64,000 bases of DNA, taken from NCBI RefSeq assembly GCF_017742245.1, contig NZ_JAGHKO010000004.1, positions 62,001 to 126,000 of the forward strand. The letters run 5' to 3'. Numbering within the stretch: position 1 is the stretch's first letter; every line of letters begins with the position of its first letter. The DNA comes from Niastella soli. Lineage in GTDB: Bacteria; Bacteroidota; Bacteroidia; Chitinophagales; Chitinophagaceae. A program made the position numbers and the translations under genes. A model generated the notes under the pieces. That model was given only the letters and a program-made list of their open reading frames with translations, made no database searches and was not told where the DNA came from. This document shows, piece after piece, positions 46,460 through 56,566 of the stretch.

Positions 46460-48193
46460 ATGGATGATGCTATTATGCAGCGCGTACAAGTTTGGAAAGA
46501 CGGAAACTATGATAATGCCGCCAAACAGGAAATTGCCAGGCTTGAAAAAGAGAATCCCACTGAGCTGGCCGACGCTTTTTACCGAAACCTGGAATTTGGT
46601 ACCGGTGGTTTGCGTGGCATTATGGGTATAGGCACCAACCGCATTAACAAATACACAGTGGGTATGGCCACTCAGGGTTTTGCCAACTATTTAAATGAAA
46701 CCTACCCCGGTGGCGTTATTCGCATTGCCATTGCGCACGATAGCCGTAACAACAGCCGCCAATTTGCAGAGATCACTGCCAATGTAATGGCCGCTAACGG
46801 CATCAAGGTGTTTTTGTTTGAAGCATTGCGTCCAACTCCCGAATTAAGCTTTACCATTCGCCAGCTGGGTTGCCAGGGTGGGGTGGTATGTACCGCTTCG
46901 CATAATCCGAAAGAATACAACGGTTACAAAGCATACTGGAACGATGGGGGGCAACTGGTGCCACCACACGACAAAAACGTAATAAAAGAAGTAGAGAAAA
47001 TTGCCTCGGTTGATGAGGTAAAATGGAGTGGCGGTGAAGCCAATATCAGCATCATCGGCAAGGATATGGACAGCCGGTATATCGACATGGTGAAAAGCCT
47101 GAGCGTATATCCGGAGGTGATCACCCGTCAACGCGACCTGAAGATCGTTTATACGCCTATACACGGTACCGGTATCATGCTGGTACCTGAAGTATTGCAG
47201 CGTTTTGGTTTTACCAATGTGCATATAGTAGAACAACAGGCTAAACCCGATGGTAATTTCCCTACGGTAGTTTACCCCAATCCCGAAGAAAGTGAGGCTA
47301 TGAGCATTGGGTTGAAACAGGCTAAAGAACTGGATGCCGATATTTTACTGGGAACCGATCCTGATGCTGACCGCGTTGGTATTGCCATTAAAGACAAACA
47401 GGGCAACTGGGTGTTGATGAATGGTAACCAAACCGCCGTACTGGCTTTCAATTACATCATTGAGGCCCGCAAGGCAAAAGGCGTTGCCCAAAAGAACGAT
47501 TTTGTGTGCAAGACCATTGTGACTACGGATATGATCGACCGCATTGCGGCTGATAATAATGTAAAATGTTACAATGTACTGACCGGTTTTAAATGGATCG
47601 CTGAGCTGATCAAGGAAAAAGAAGACACAGAAAATTACATTGTGGGCGGCGAAGAAAGTTATGGTTTAATGATCGGTAGCCAATTACGGGATAAGGACGC
47701 AGTATCTGCCGTAGCCTTACTGTGCGAAATGGCCGCCTATGAAAAAGACAAGGGCCGCACCTTATTCGAAAAGCTGATCGATCTGTATGTTCAATACGGC
47801 TATTACAAAGAACATTTGATCTCCATCACCAAAAAAGGCATGAACGGTCAAAAGGAAATTGCCGAAATGATGGATGGTTATCGCAGCAACCCGCCTGCAA
47901 GTATTAACGGTTCTCCGGTGGCGCAACTGCTCGATTATGAATTGCGCAAAGGAAAGAACTTGCAAACCGGTGAGGAATGGGATATCACCCTGCCTGTTTC
48001 AAACGTGCTTCAATTCATTCTGGCCGATGGCAGTAAGATCTCTGCCCGCCCCAGTGGTACGGAGCCCAAGATCAAATTCTATTTCAGCGTAAATACCACT
48101 ATTAAAAGCGCTGCCGAATTTGATTCCATTCAGGTAAAAGGCGACCTTGATAAAAAGATCCAGGGCATTATTACTGATATGGGCTTGAAATAG
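46460..48193 (+). CDS. Phosphohexomutase (phosphoglucomutase/phosphomannomutase family)
   Basis: The 577-residue protein has the four domains of the alpha-D-phosphohexomutase superfamily. The phosphoserine loop TASHNP has S147, the metal-binding loop DPDADR holds D300/D302/D304, the sugar-binding loop is GGEESYG (396-402) and the phosphate-binding loop is RPSGTEPKIKFY near the C terminus. It interconverts hexose 1- and 6-phosphates, feeding glycogen, trehalose or surface polysaccharide synthesis. The length fits the PGM2-like group. It stands alone, preceded by a 230-bp repeat-rich gap. Substrate preference (glucose or mannose) cannot be assigned. Confidence 0.92.
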   Translation: MDDAIMQRVQVWKDGNYDNAAKQEIARLEKENPTELADAFYRNLEFGTGGLRGIMGIGTNRINKYTVGMATQGFANYLNETYPGGVIRIAIAHDSRNNSRQFAEITANVMAANGIKVFLFEALRPTPELSFTIRQLGCQGGVVCTASHNPKEYNGYKAYWNDGGQLVPPHDKNVIKEVEKIASVDEVKWSGGEANISIIGKDMDSRYIDMVKSLSVYPEVITRQRDLKIVYTPIHGTGIMLVPEVLQRFGFTNVHIVEQQAKPDGNFPTVVYPNPEESEAMSIGLKQAKELDADILLGTDPDADRVGIAIKDKQGNWVLMNGNQTAVLAFNYIIEARKAKGVAQKNDFVCKTIVTTDMIDRIAADNNVKCYNVLTGFKWIAELIKEKEDTENYIVGGEESYGLMIGSQLRDKDAVSAVALLCEMAAYEKDKGRTLFEKLIDLYVQYGYYKEHLISITKKGMNGQKEIAEMMDGYRSNPPASINGSPVAQLLDYELRKGKNLQTGEEWDITLPVSNVLQFILADGSKISARPSGTEPKIKFYFSVNTTIKSAAEFDSIQVKGDLDKKIQGIITDMGLK

Positions 48194-48242
48194 TCTGGTA
48201 ATGCTTCTTCAATGAAGTGTTGCTTACTGGAATATAAGAAAA

Positions 48243-48405
48243 TGAAGTAGGAAGTAGGAGGTAAGAAGTAGGATGGGTCTGACAATCGAGACCCGCGCTT
48301 CTTATCTTCTACTTTTTTTCTGTACTGTACACAAAAAAAAGCAGGAAGTAAAAGCGGGGTATTTTCATACATCCAACTTCTTACTTCCTACTTCTATATC
48401 TTAGA
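48243..48405. repeat. Period-7 GAAGTAG inverted repeat between convergent genes
   Basis: Left arm GAAGTAGGAAGTAGGAGGTA (48244-48275), right arm CTTCTTACTTCCTACTTC (48386-48404), with a further CTTATCTTCTACTT copy near 48302. Arms are mutual reverse complements at the level of 7-bp words. Confidence 0.8.
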
Positions 48406-48425
48406 ATTACTTAATAATTCTCTTA

Positions 48426-48977
48426 TTACTTCTTAGGTGCTTCAGCAGGAGCATCCTTCGCCGGAGATATATTCAATTTCTTGTATACAAGTGGTAAAAT
48501 ATCGTCAGCTGAAGGGAAAGCGATCAATTGCTCTTTAGGCAGAATATAAGCGTAACCATTTTCTTTAGCCACCGCTTGTGAAGTGGTAACCGCTTTGTCC
48601 TGGATGGGCGCCAGCAATTCCTGTTCGTGTTGGTTCATCATTTGCTGAGCTTCCTGGTTAACAAAGTTGGTCCATTTAACATACAGGTCATTTAACTCTT
48701 TCCGCTTTACTTCTTTTACGGGAGAGGTCATTTTTGCAGAGTCAGTTACAAAAGCTTTTTGTTTATCTATAAACGCCTGTTGGTAATCAGTTCCCTGTTG
48801 AACCAGCGCCTTTTGGTATTCCTGCATATCACCCTGTGCCTTTTTGTACTCGGGCATATTGGCTACCAATTCCTGCAAGCTGATATAGCCGATTTTATTT
48901 TGGGCATTTGCCTGAACGGCGTTCGCGAGCAGACCAATGGTAAAGATCACTACAATTGCTACAAATTGCCTCTTCAT
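48426..48977 (-). CDS. OmpH/Skp-family periplasmic chaperone
   Basis: The 183-residue protein has a signal peptide (VAIVVIFTIGLLANAVQANAQ), the conserved start NKIGYISLQELVANMPEYKKA, and a long charged alpha-helical arm (residues 40-130), as in Skp. In E. coli Skp is a trimer that carries unfolded outer-membrane proteins across the periplasm. The C-terminal NISPAKDAPAEAPKK tail is Pro/Ala-rich. It lies alone on the minus strand, converging with the phosphohexomutase gene; a -7 box lies 26 bp upstream of its ATG. Confidence 0.9.
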   Translation of the reverse strand: MKRQFVAIVVIFTIGLLANAVQANAQNKIGYISLQELVANMPEYKKAQGDMQEYQKALVQQGTDYQQAFIDKQKAFVTDSAKMTSPVKEVKRKELNDLYVKWTNFVNQEAQQMMNQHEQELLAPIQDKAVTTSQAVAKENGYAYILPKEQLIAFPSADDILPLVYKKLNISPAKDAPAEAPKK

Positions 48978-49003
48978 ATTGTGGGTTTAAGTTATTTAGG
49001 TCG

Positions 49004-49011
49004 CAAAAATA
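49004..49011 (-). promoter_or_regulatory. Bacteroidota -7 box (TATTTTTG) for the OmpH gene
   Basis: On the minus strand TATTTTTG fits TAnnTTTG and lies 26 bp before the ATG at 48977. Confidence 0.5.
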
Positions 49012-49083
49012 ATGGAATTCGTTGCTTCCCCAGAAAAAATACGAGGTGTTTCTTTAGTTCCTAAGGAATTTATTTAGTCCCGA

Positions 49084-50277
49084 TTATTCCATTACTCTTT
49101 CAACGATCTTACCTGTTTTTTTATTTTTCAAAATCACTTTTTTTGCGCCATAATGGGTCACTTCTTCCTTAACCAGGTAGTGATCGGCATCGTATTCGGT
49201 AAGATGGCTGTCTTTGGTGACGCCGGTCTTCCCCCGCCAGATCTCCAGCTGCACCGGTTCCCATAATTTGCTTTTGGCCGAGCGATAGGCGGCATCCAGG
49301 ATACAGTTCACCACATACCCATCGTAAAAGGTTTCTTTGGGGTCATTACCTGCCTCCATAGCATTGAACATATCCATGAACATATGGTTATACCCCAGTT
49401 CATTCAGTTCATCGCCTACCGGAAATAACCAACCGGTATTGCTTTCGGCTTTTTCGGCCACATAATTGGCGCCTTTACCGCTGGTGAACATATCGAAACC
49501 GGTACGTAGAAAACTATTGATCCAGATGGTACCTTCAGAGCCCATTACTTCATCGCGCAGATCGAGCCCGCCGCGGAAGGTCCAGCTTACCTCAAATTGC
49601 CCAATGGCGCCGTTCTCATATTTAACCAGTCCAATGGCATGGTCTTCGGCATCGATGGGTTTTACCTGGGTATCGGCCCAGCACATGACCTCAACGGGTT
49701 TTATATCCTTGCCAATATAACTGCGGGTGATCTCCACGCAATGGCAACCAAGATCAAGGATACAACCGCCACCGGCCTGTTCTATATCCCAGAACCAGTC
49801 GCTGTGCGGGCCAGGATGGGTTTCCCTTGATTTGGCCCATAAAATGCGGCCCAGGGCACCTTCCTTCACGCTCTCCAGCGCTTTTATGAATTTGGGAGTA
49901 TATACCAGGTCTTCCAGGTAGCCATTGAAGATGCCGGCCTGTTCAACAGCCTGCAACATACGTTTCGCTTCCTCGCCATTGCGACCAAGCGGTTTGGTGG
50001 TCATCACGGCTTTGCGGTGAAGACAGCAAAGCATTACAGCTGCTTCGTGCAGGTTATTGGGCAGTGCAATACAAACGATGTCAACATCAGGGTTCGCAAT
50101 AGCGTCCTCCATGTTGGTAGTATGGTGCGCTACGTTGTAATCTTCAGCAAATCTTTTGGCGCTTTCAGTGCGGCGCGAATAGATACTTACAATTTTGTCA
50201 CGGCTTCTGTAACCCTGTAAGGAGTCGGCATAAAACCGGCCAATAAATCCTGAACCGAGCATAGCAATCTTTGCCAT
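49084..50277 (-). CDS. Gfo/Idh/MocA-family oxidoreductase
   Basis: The 397-residue protein has an N-terminal Rossmann fold (MAKIAMLGSGFIGRFYADSL), the family motif TTKPLGRNGEEAKRM (Lys in the KP motif contacts the nicotinamide), and a C-terminal alpha/beta domain with GCILDLGCHCVEI (histidine at the active site) and IGQFEVSW. It oxidises or reduces a sugar, inositol or derivative with NAD(P). The gene lies 301 bp downstream of a nucleoside/sugar-type permease on the same strand, suggesting uptake and conversion of a carbohydrate. Substrate unknown. Confidence 0.9.
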   Translation of the reverse strand: MAKIAMLGSGFIGRFYADSLQGYRSRDKIVSIYSRRTESAKRFAEDYNVAHHTTNMEDAIANPDVDIVCIALPNNLHEAAVMLCCLHRKAVMTTKPLGRNGEEAKRMLQAVEQAGIFNGYLEDLVYTPKFIKALESVKEGALGRILWAKSRETHPGPHSDWFWDIEQAGGGCILDLGCHCVEITRSYIGKDIKPVEVMCWADTQVKPIDAEDHAIGLVKYENGAIGQFEVSWTFRGGLDLRDEVMGSEGTIWINSFLRTGFDMFTSGKGANYVAEKAESNTGWLFPVGDELNELGYNHMFMDMFNAMEAGNDPKETFYDGYVVNCILDAAYRSAKSKLWEPVQLEIWRGKTGVTKDSHLTEYDADHYLVKEEVTHYGAKKVILKNKKTGKIVERVME

Positions 50278-50280
50278 AAT

Positions 50281-50560
50281 ATGGTTTGTTGTTTATGGTT
50301 TGTTGTTTGTAGTTCTGAGTTCCGGAGTTACCGGTTCCATGTTTCAGGTTCTTGGGTTGGTAAGTTATTGGGTTATTGATTGATGGCTTTCTGCGAAAGC
50401 GGGGACCGGGGTATTTAACTTGTCAGTCAAAGTCCCGATAACTAAAAAAATCAATAACTAAAGAACTTACAATCCTACAACTGCAAACTACGAGCCTATT
50501 GGCAATTGCCGCGACAGCTTGAAGCGTACTGCAGCGAGTGTCCGCGTTTGGCGGATGAAG
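50281..50560. repeat. Period-8 repeat with inverted arms
   Basis: Left words GGTTCTTG/GGTTGGTA/AGTTATTG/GGTTATTG (50348-50385) are followed by their approximate complements AATCAATAACTAAAGAACTTACAATCC (50448-50475; 8-bp words). GGCAATTGCCG and a GTACTGCAGCGAG stretch follow. No gene lies in 50278-50578. Confidence 0.7.
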
Positions 50561-50578
50561 CTTGCAGCCTGTATACCA

Positions 50579-51826
50579 TTAGGCTTTGGGCTGTATTATC
50601 GCTTCACCAGCCACATGTACCTGTTTTTTCTCCCTGAAAAATAATATAAAATACAGTAATACAGCTACGGCGATATATACCGGTACCAGCCAGATGTTAA
50701 CCCAGTTATGGTCATTTTTTCCGGTGAAGGCGTTGATGGTTGGCAGCGCATACATACCCGCCGTTTTACCGGAGAACCAGGTGCCAATCACCATTCCAAC
50801 TCCATAAGTGGCAAACGTAAATAAGCCCTGCGCTGCATTCTTGATTTTTTCACCTGCTTTTTTCTCTGTATACATATAACCGGTTACAAAAAAGAAATCG
50901 TAACAAACGCCATGCAGAATGATACCGGCATATAACATCCACACATTGGTATCAATATTACCAAAGGCAAATGCTACATAACGCAGGATCCAGGCAGCCA
51001 TGCCCAGCAGCAGCATTTTCTTAACACCAATGGTATTGAACAAAAAGGGAATGGCTATAATAAACACCGCTTCTGATACCTGTCCCAGGATCATTTTACC
51101 GGCAGATTCTTTCATGCCCGATTCTGTTAAAAAGAGATTCGCAAATCCATAATAAAAGGAGAGCGGAATACAAACAAGGATGGCCGCAATAAAGAAGATC
51201 AGATAAGGCTTGTCTTTAAACAATACAAAAGCTTCTACACCCAAGGCTTTGCCAGCTGAAGCATCAGCACTTTTGCCTTTGGGTGGCGTATCAGGTAAAA
51301 TAAAGCTTATTATTCCCAATCCGGCCGAAACAGCAGCAGCCATAATAAAAGTGGTAGATGTTGCTCCGATATCCAAACGGGCAATGAATAACCCGGCAAC
51401 GATCCAGCCAATGGTCCCGAAAACCCGAATCCAGGGAAATTGCTTTCCCGGATCGGTCATTTGATGGAAAGCAATACTGTTCGACAAAGCAATGGTTGGC
51501 ATATACAATAGAGAATACACTAATATCACCCAAAAGAATACCGAATTATCTGTGATTTTGGTAGCGAGCAATAACATTCCGGCACCTAATAAATGCAAAA
51601 TGCCCATTAACCGCTGGGCAGCAAAAAAACGATCCGCAATCAATCCGATAAAGAACGGCGAGATCATAGTGGCCAATGCTAAGGCACCGTATGCTAAACC
51701 AATGGCGTCATCCGTGGCGCCCAGGTGCACTTTCATATACGTGCTCATTGTTACATACCAGGCACTCCATATAAAATACTGAAGGAACATCATTAAACAC
51801 AACAGAAATCCGGTCTTGGTTTTCAT
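50579..51826 (-). CDS. MFS permease, nucleoside:H+ symporter-like (NupG type)
   Basis: The 415-residue inner-membrane protein has about twelve helices and begins LCLMMFLQYFIWSAWYVTMSTY, with SPFFIGLIADRFFAAQRLMG between helices 2 and 3, as in the NupG/XapB nucleoside:proton symporter family. It would import a nucleoside or related sugar compound using the proton gradient. It is divergent from a MarR-type regulator gene, and the palindrome between them could control both. The downstream Gfo/Idh/MocA gene suggests a shared catabolic substrate. Substrate specificity within the family is not readable. Confidence 0.88.
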   Translation of the reverse strand: MKTKTGFLLCLMMFLQYFIWSAWYVTMSTYMKVHLGATDDAIGLAYGALALATMISPFFIGLIADRFFAAQRLMGILHLLGAGMLLLATKITDNSVFFWVILVYSLLYMPTIALSNSIAFHQMTDPGKQFPWIRVFGTIGWIVAGLFIARLDIGATSTTFIMAAAVSAGLGIISFILPDTPPKGKSADASAGKALGVEAFVLFKDKPYLIFFIAAILVCIPLSFYYGFANLFLTESGMKESAGKMILGQVSEAVFIIAIPFLFNTIGVKKMLLLGMAAWILRYVAFAFGNIDTNVWMLYAGIILHGVCYDFFFVTGYMYTEKKAGEKIKNAAQGLFTFATYGVGMVIGTWFSGKTAGMYALPTINAFTGKNDHNWVNIWLVPVYIAVAVLLYFILFFREKKQVHVAGEAIIQPKA

Positions 51827-51925
51827 ATATATACATTCATTTAAATAGAATACGTGCGGAAATTACAACAAAATTGTATTAGCCACCCGCTCCCAATTTA
51901 TATTTTGAATTATTATCACCTTTTG

Positions 51926-51933
51926 TACATTTG
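51926..51933 (+). promoter_or_regulatory. Bacteroidota -7 box (TACATTTG) for the MarR-hut genes
   Basis: TACATTTG fits TAnnTTTG. The 14-bp palindrome begins at the very next base, so a bound regulator would cover the transcription start. Confidence 0.6.
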
Positions 51934-51947
51934 TATAAGTACTTATA
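51934..51947. promoter_or_regulatory. 14-bp palindrome, candidate MarR operator
   Basis: TATAAGTACTTATA is a perfect palindrome placed between the -7 box and the ATG of the MarR gene (six bases before it). Position and symmetry fit an autoregulatory operator for a dimeric winged-helix protein. Confidence 0.65.
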
Positions 51948-51953
51948 TAATTT

Positions 51954-52442
51954 ATGAGCTTTTACGAATCATTGGGATTTTTGGTATTTGGAAGCCGGCT
52001 GCGCAGGCTGAGCGAGGCATTTCTGGCAGACGTGAACAAGATCTACGCCTCGCACGAGCTGCAATTCGACGCCGCCTGGTTTCCGGTATTTTATATTTTA
52101 TCACGCCAGGAAACGGTTTCTATCAGGGATATTTCTGACGAGCTGGGCATTTCCCATTCGGCCGTAAGTCAGCTGGTAAGCAGTCTGCAGCAGAAAGGCC
52201 TTATAAAGACCGCAACAGCCGACGATGATGCACGCAAAAAAGTGGTGGCCTTCACCGCAAAAGGAAAAAAATTACAACAGCAGGTGCAGCCGGTATGGGA
52301 AGCACTGCAACAAGCCATGGGTACCCTGGTACAGGAAGGGAAACATAGCAAAACTATATTGACAGCTATTAGTGAAATTGAACAGGGCTTACAAAATGAA
52401 TCAGTTTTTAACCGGGTGCAAAACATTTTGCACCATAAGTAA
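51954..52442 (+). CDS. MarR-family transcriptional regulator
   Basis: The 162-residue protein has a winged helix-turn-helix: PVFYILSRQETVSIRDISDELGISHSAVSQLVSSLQQKGLI, then the wing KTATADDDARKKVVAFTAKGKKL, flanked by dimerisation helices. MarR proteins are dimers that repress until a small ligand binds. The stop codon is 5 bp before hutH, so the two are cotranscribed and the hut genes are the likely target, with the divergent permease also possible. The ligand may be urocanate or another histidine-pathway compound, which is inference. Most hut repressors outside this group belong to other families (HutC, GntR type). Confidence 0.85.
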   Translation: MSFYESLGFLVFGSRLRRLSEAFLADVNKIYASHELQFDAAWFPVFYILSRQETVSIRDISDELGISHSAVSQLVSSLQQKGLIKTATADDDARKKVVAFTAKGKKLQQQVQPVWEALQQAMGTLVQEGKHSKTILTAISEIEQGLQNESVFNRVQNILHHK

Positions 52443-52447
52443 CTATT

Positions 52448-54010
52448 ATGCAACAGGAGTTTTTTTACGGTATCGATGACCTCACTATTGGGAATGCACT
52501 GGCCATTGCCGGCGGCAAAACAAAAGGCGTGTTGAATAAAACGGCCATTGCCAATATTCAGAAAAGCCAGCAGTATGTACAGGAAATTGTTGAGACCAAC
52601 AGAACAGTATATGGCGTTAATACCGGTTTTGGCGTATTGGCCAACAAACCCGTGTCGGAAGAGGATACCCGTATTTTACAACATAAGATCTTACAAAGCC
52701 ACAGCGTAGGTGTTGGAGCACCCATCAGCGTTGAAATTGCCAAACTGATGCTTATTACCAAAGTGCATGCACTGGCCCGGGGTTATTCAGGCGCCCAGCT
52801 CGTCACGCTGCAACGCATCATCTGGCATATTGAACAGGACGTAATTCCCGTGGTGCCGGAGAAAGGAAGTGTAGGCGCTTCGGGTGATCTGGCGCCATTG
52901 GCCCATTTGTTCTTACCCCTGATCGGACTGGGTGAAGTGTTTTATAAAGGGGCAAGGTATAAGTCAATCGATCTGTTAAAACAATTTGATCTGGCACCTA
53001 TTCAACTGGGTCCCAAGGAAGGCCTGGCACTGATAAATGGCACCCAATTCATTTTATCGTTTGCAGTAAAAGCTGTCCAACGCATGCATTACTGTTTGGA
53101 AGCCGCCGACATCATTGGCGCCATGAGCCTGGAAGCATTGACCGGCACCAAGGCGCCTTTTGATGAACGCCTGCACGAGTTGCGTCCATTTGCCGGCAAT
53201 AAACTGGTGGCCCAACGACTGAGATTATTATTACACCAGAGCGATATTATGCAAAGCCATGTTGATTGTGGCCGTGTGCAGGACCCCTACAGCCTGCGTT
53301 GTATGCCGCAGGTACATGGCGCCAGCCGCAATGCATGGTTACACCTGAAACAATTGACCGAAGTTGAATTGAATTCAGTAACAGACAATCCCATAATACT
53401 AAGTGCCGATGATACCATCAGTGGCGGTAATTTTCACGGGCAGCCATTGGCAATGCCACTTGACTACGCCTGTATAGCCGCTGCTGAAGCTGGTAATATC
53501 TCTGACCGCCGTTGTTACCTGTTACTGGAAGGAAAATGGGGATTACCCATGCTGTTGATGAAAAATGTGGGGTTGAACAGTGGGTTTATGATCCCGCAGT
53601 ATACTACTGCCGCCCTGGTAACTGAAAATAAAACCATGTGCTTTCCGGCCAGTGCCGACAGTATACCTACTTCGTTAGGGCAGGAAGACCATGTAAGCAT
53701 GGGCAGCATCAGTGGCCGTAAATTGAACCAGGTATTAGATAACCTGGAATTCATTTTAGCCATTGAGTTATTAAGTGCCTGTCAGGCCATTGAGTTCAGA
53801 CGGCCCCTGAAAAGCAGCGGGATCCTGGAATCGGCCCATGACTATGTGCGGCAATTTGTAAGCTTTGCCGAGGAAGACAGGATCTTCGCCGATGACATTG
53901 ACCAAATAAAACAACTCATTAGTAATTTTTCGTTTGTGGAACATTGTAATGAATTCGCCGGATTGAAAAAGATCGATCTAAATGAAGGATTTGGAGCGTT
54001 TGGCGTGTAA
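52448..54010 (+). CDS. hutH: Histidine ammonia-lyase
   Basis: The 520-residue enzyme removes ammonia from L-histidine to give urocanate, the first step of histidine breakdown. The MIO cofactor forms from A144-S145-G146 in [14 protein letters not shown]. Other conserved blocks are [12 protein letters not shown] (catalytic Tyr), LINGTQF, and the C-terminal [18 protein letters not shown]. Length and blocks fit HutH rather than PAL/TAL. The gene follows the MarR gene after 5 bp and precedes hutU by 65 bp. It is cytoplasmic and tetrameric in relatives. Confidence 0.95.
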   Translation: MQQEFFYGIDDLTIGNALAIAGGKTKGVLNKTAIANIQKSQQYVQEIVETNRTVYGVNTGFGVLANKPVSEEDTRILQHKILQSHSVGVGAPISVEIAKLMLITKVHALARGYSGAQLVTLQRIIWHIEQDVIPVVPEKGSVGASGDLAPLAHLFLPLIGLGEVFYKGARYKSIDLLKQFDLAPIQLGPKEGLALINGTQFILSFAVKAVQRMHYCLEAADIIGAMSLEALTGTKAPFDERLHELRPFAGNKLVAQRLRLLLHQSDIMQSHVDCGRVQDPYSLRCMPQVHGASRNAWLHLKQLTEVELNSVTDNPIILSADDTISGGNFHGQPLAMPLDYACIAAAEAGNISDRRCYLLLEGKWGLPMLLMKNVGLNSGFMIPQYTTAALVTENKTMCFPASADSIPTSLGQEDHVSMGSISGRKLNQVLDNLEFILAIELLSACQAIEFRRPLKSSGILESAHDYVRQFVSFAEEDRIFADDIDQIKQLISNFSFVEHCNEFAGLKKIDLNEGFGAFGV

Positions 54011-54075
54011 CAACAGGAATTGGTAACTTTAAAGACGCTTCACAAAAACTACAAATTGTAACAAAACTGCTCAAA

Positions 54076-55758
54076 ATGATTACACCTGCAACAAAACACT
54101 ACGATCCTATTAAATACAAAACCCCAACGGGTTCACAGCTTACCTGCAAAGGCTGGATACAGGAAGCAGCACTGCGTATGTTGTTAAATAACCTTGATCC
54201 CGCAGTGGCAGAACGCCCCGATGACCTGATCGTTTATGGCGGAAGGGGAAAAGCAGCCCGTAATTTTGAAGCGCTCGACCTGATCATTCAGTCGTTAAAA
54301 AGCCTGAATAACAACGAGACCCTGCTGATACAAAGCGGTAAACCGGTGGGTATTTTGCAAACACATGAAAATGCGCCCCGGGTACTGATCTCCAATTCAC
54401 AATTGGTGCCTAAATGGGCCACCTGGCAGCATTTTGATGAACTGGAAAGAAAAGGCCTGATGATGTATGGACAAATGACCGCTGGTTCGTGGATCTACAT
54501 CGGCAGTCAGGGTATTGTGCAGGGAACGTATGAAACGTATGCGGCAGCAGCCAATAAACATTTTGGCGGCACCTTAAAAGGTACATTGAACATTACAGCC
54601 GGTTTAGGGGGTATGGGTGGCGCGCAGCCGTTGGCCATTACCATGAATGAAGGCGTGGCATTGATCGCAGAAGTAGAGGAGTGGCGAATTGATAAACGCA
54701 TTGAAACAAAGTACCTCGACGTCAAAATGACAAGTATTGATGCGGCAATTGACAGAGCGGTGGAGGCAAAAGAAAAAGGAGAAACACTTTCAATTGGGGT
54801 GTTATGCAATGCAGTGGAGTTATTAGAACGCCTGGTTGAAAGAAATATTGTGCCCGATACCTTAACCGATCAAACATCAGCACATGACCCGTTAATTGGT
54901 TATTGGCCACATGAAATTTCCCATGAACAGGCGAAGATCTTACGAGCCGAAAATCCCGATCAATATATTAATTATGCCTACAACAGCATGTATCGTCACG
55001 TGCAATTGATGCTGGCCCTGCAACAAAAAGGTGCCATCACTTTTGATTATGGCAACAACATTCGCGCCCGGGCGCAGGAAAAAGGACTGGTCAATGCCTT
55101 TGATTTTCCGGGTTTTGTACCAGCCTATATACGTCCATTGTTTTGCGAAGGAAAAGGGCCCTTCCGCTGGGCGGCATTGAGCGGCGACCCAAACGACATT
55201 TCCGTCACAGATGAAGTGATAGGAAATTTGTTCCCGGAAAACAAATCACTGCAACGCTGGCTGAAACTGGCAAAAGAAAAAATTGCTTTCCAGGGTTTAC
55301 CTGCACGAATTTGCTGGCTGGGCCAGGGGGAAAGAGAGAAAGCGGGACTGGCTTTTAATGAACTGGTTAGGACCGGAAAAGTAAAAGCACCCATTGTTAT
55401 TGGCCGCGATCACCTGGATACCGGTTCGGTAGCATCCCCCAATCGGGAAACAGAATCGATGCTCGACGGTAGTGATGCCGTAGCAGACTGGCCGATCTTA
55501 AATGCCCTGGTGAATACGGCAGGGGGCGCCAGTTGGGTAAGTTTGCATCATGGAGGTGGAGTAGGGATGGGCTACAGTATTCATGCTGGAATGGTGATCG
55601 TTGCAGATGGCACAGCCGATGCTGAACAACGACTAGCAAGGGTTTTAAGAAACGATCCGGGTATGGGAGTTATACGACATGCCGATGCCGGATATGACAT
55701 TGCAAAAGAAACTTCAAATAAATTTGATCTTGATTTGAAAAAACGCTTTCATAGATAA
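54076..55758 (+). CDS. hutU: Urocanate hydratase
   Basis: The 560-residue enzyme adds water to urocanate, giving 4-imidazolone-5-propanoate, with tightly bound NAD+ as electrophile. The NAD-binding glycine-rich block is [15 protein letters not shown]. The catalytic cysteine region is [11 protein letters not shown] with C413. The C-terminal block is [18 protein letters not shown] followed by [13 protein letters not shown]. Length matches the family (about 555-560). It is directly after hutH. It is cytoplasmic and dimeric in relatives. Confidence 0.96.
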   Translation: MITPATKHYDPIKYKTPTGSQLTCKGWIQEAALRMLLNNLDPAVAERPDDLIVYGGRGKAARNFEALDLIIQSLKSLNNNETLLIQSGKPVGILQTHENAPRVLISNSQLVPKWATWQHFDELERKGLMMYGQMTAGSWIYIGSQGIVQGTYETYAAAANKHFGGTLKGTLNITAGLGGMGGAQPLAITMNEGVALIAEVEEWRIDKRIETKYLDVKMTSIDAAIDRAVEAKEKGETLSIGVLCNAVELLERLVERNIVPDTLTDQTSAHDPLIGYWPHEISHEQAKILRAENPDQYINYAYNSMYRHVQLMLALQQKGAITFDYGNNIRARAQEKGLVNAFDFPGFVPAYIRPLFCEGKGPFRWAALSGDPNDISVTDEVIGNLFPENKSLQRWLKLAKEKIAFQGLPARICWLGQGEREKAGLAFNELVRTGKVKAPIVIGRDHLDTGSVASPNRETESMLDGSDAVADWPILNALVNTAGGASWVSLHHGGGVGMGYSIHAGMVIVADGTADAEQRLARVLRNDPGMGVIRHADAGYDIAKETSNKFDLDLKKRFHR

Positions 55759-55893
55759 TAATTATTTTCTATTTTGCTGACGATACCACCGACCCCGACC
55801 GGAAAAACTGGTATTTATACTATGACAAAATATCTTGCGTAATCTGTACGTTGTAGCAGTTATGAAGATTAATATGCATGAAAAATCCGCAAT

Positions 55894-56472
55894 ATGAAAA
55901 CAACCATTTCCTTGTTCTTTTTTGCCCTGGTGACCAGCAGCGTGTTTTCTCAAGCTAAAGTTAGCCTGAAGATCATTCAAAACGGCGCAGCTGTTGCACC
56001 CGTTAATGGCGAGTATGAGTTAAAGAAAGCCCCCTTTTCAGTAGAGTTCACATTTGACGTTAACACCGTTGATGGTGTTTTTGTTAATGCCGATTTCACC
56101 GATGCGGTTTACAAAATCGGTGACAAAGCCCCTTTAGCCGACCTACAAGACATTCCGTTCAAAATTGTTAAAGAAGACAACTTTAACCCCAACAAACAAA
56201 TTGCGATCAACTCTGACAACTGGTCGTTCTGGTTTTACAACAAAGGTACCAATGAGTACCGGTGGGACAGAGATATCAAAACGGTAGATGCCAATACAGT
56301 GACAGCTACCCGTACAATTGAACAGGTATTTTTCCCTGTAAAAGAAAAAGCCCTTAAAATGGCTGAAGTAACTGAACCCCTCTATTTATTCTTCCTGGTT
56401 ACCAACCCCTACAACCAGCGTGGTGTAGTTAGAGAGTTTTACCGTCAGCGCATGAAGTTGAATTTTAAATAA
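55894..56472 (+). CDS. Small secreted protein of unknown function
   Basis: The 192-residue protein has a signal peptide (MKTTISLFFFALVTSSVFSQ) and a beta-rich body: VSLKIIQNGAAVAPVNGEYELKKAPFSVEF, VDGVFVNADFTDAVYKIG, NSDNWSFWFYNKGTNEYRWD, and a Phe/Tyr/Arg-rich end. I recognise no family. It sits between hutU and the trehalose gene, in the same orientation, but a terminator downstream and a 135-bp gap upstream suggest its own transcript. There is no sign of lipid anchoring or T9SS sorting, so it is probably periplasmic. Confidence 0.75.
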   Translation: MKTTISLFFFALVTSSVFSQAKVSLKIIQNGAAVAPVNGEYELKKAPFSVEFTFDVNTVDGVFVNADFTDAVYKIGDKAPLADLQDIPFKIVKEDNFNPNKQIAINSDNWSFWFYNKGTNEYRWDRDIKTVDANTVTATRTIEQVFFPVKEKALKMAEVTEPLYLFFLVTNPYNQRGVVREFYRQRMKLNFK

Positions 56473-56493
56473 GGAAAAAGGAATATACAACAT

Positions 56494-56536
56494 TGAAAGA
56501 GATGAAGATGAAAGTCTTTGTCTCTTTTCATTTTTA
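56494..56536 (+). terminator. Terminator after the small secreted protein gene
   Basis: TGAAAGAGA and TCTCTTTTCA form a stem with an 18-nt loop that itself contains GAAAG/CTTTG pairing, followed by TTTTT. Confidence 0.65.
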
Positions 56537-56566
56537 GCGCTTTCCGGAAAATAATTTTTGAAGCAG

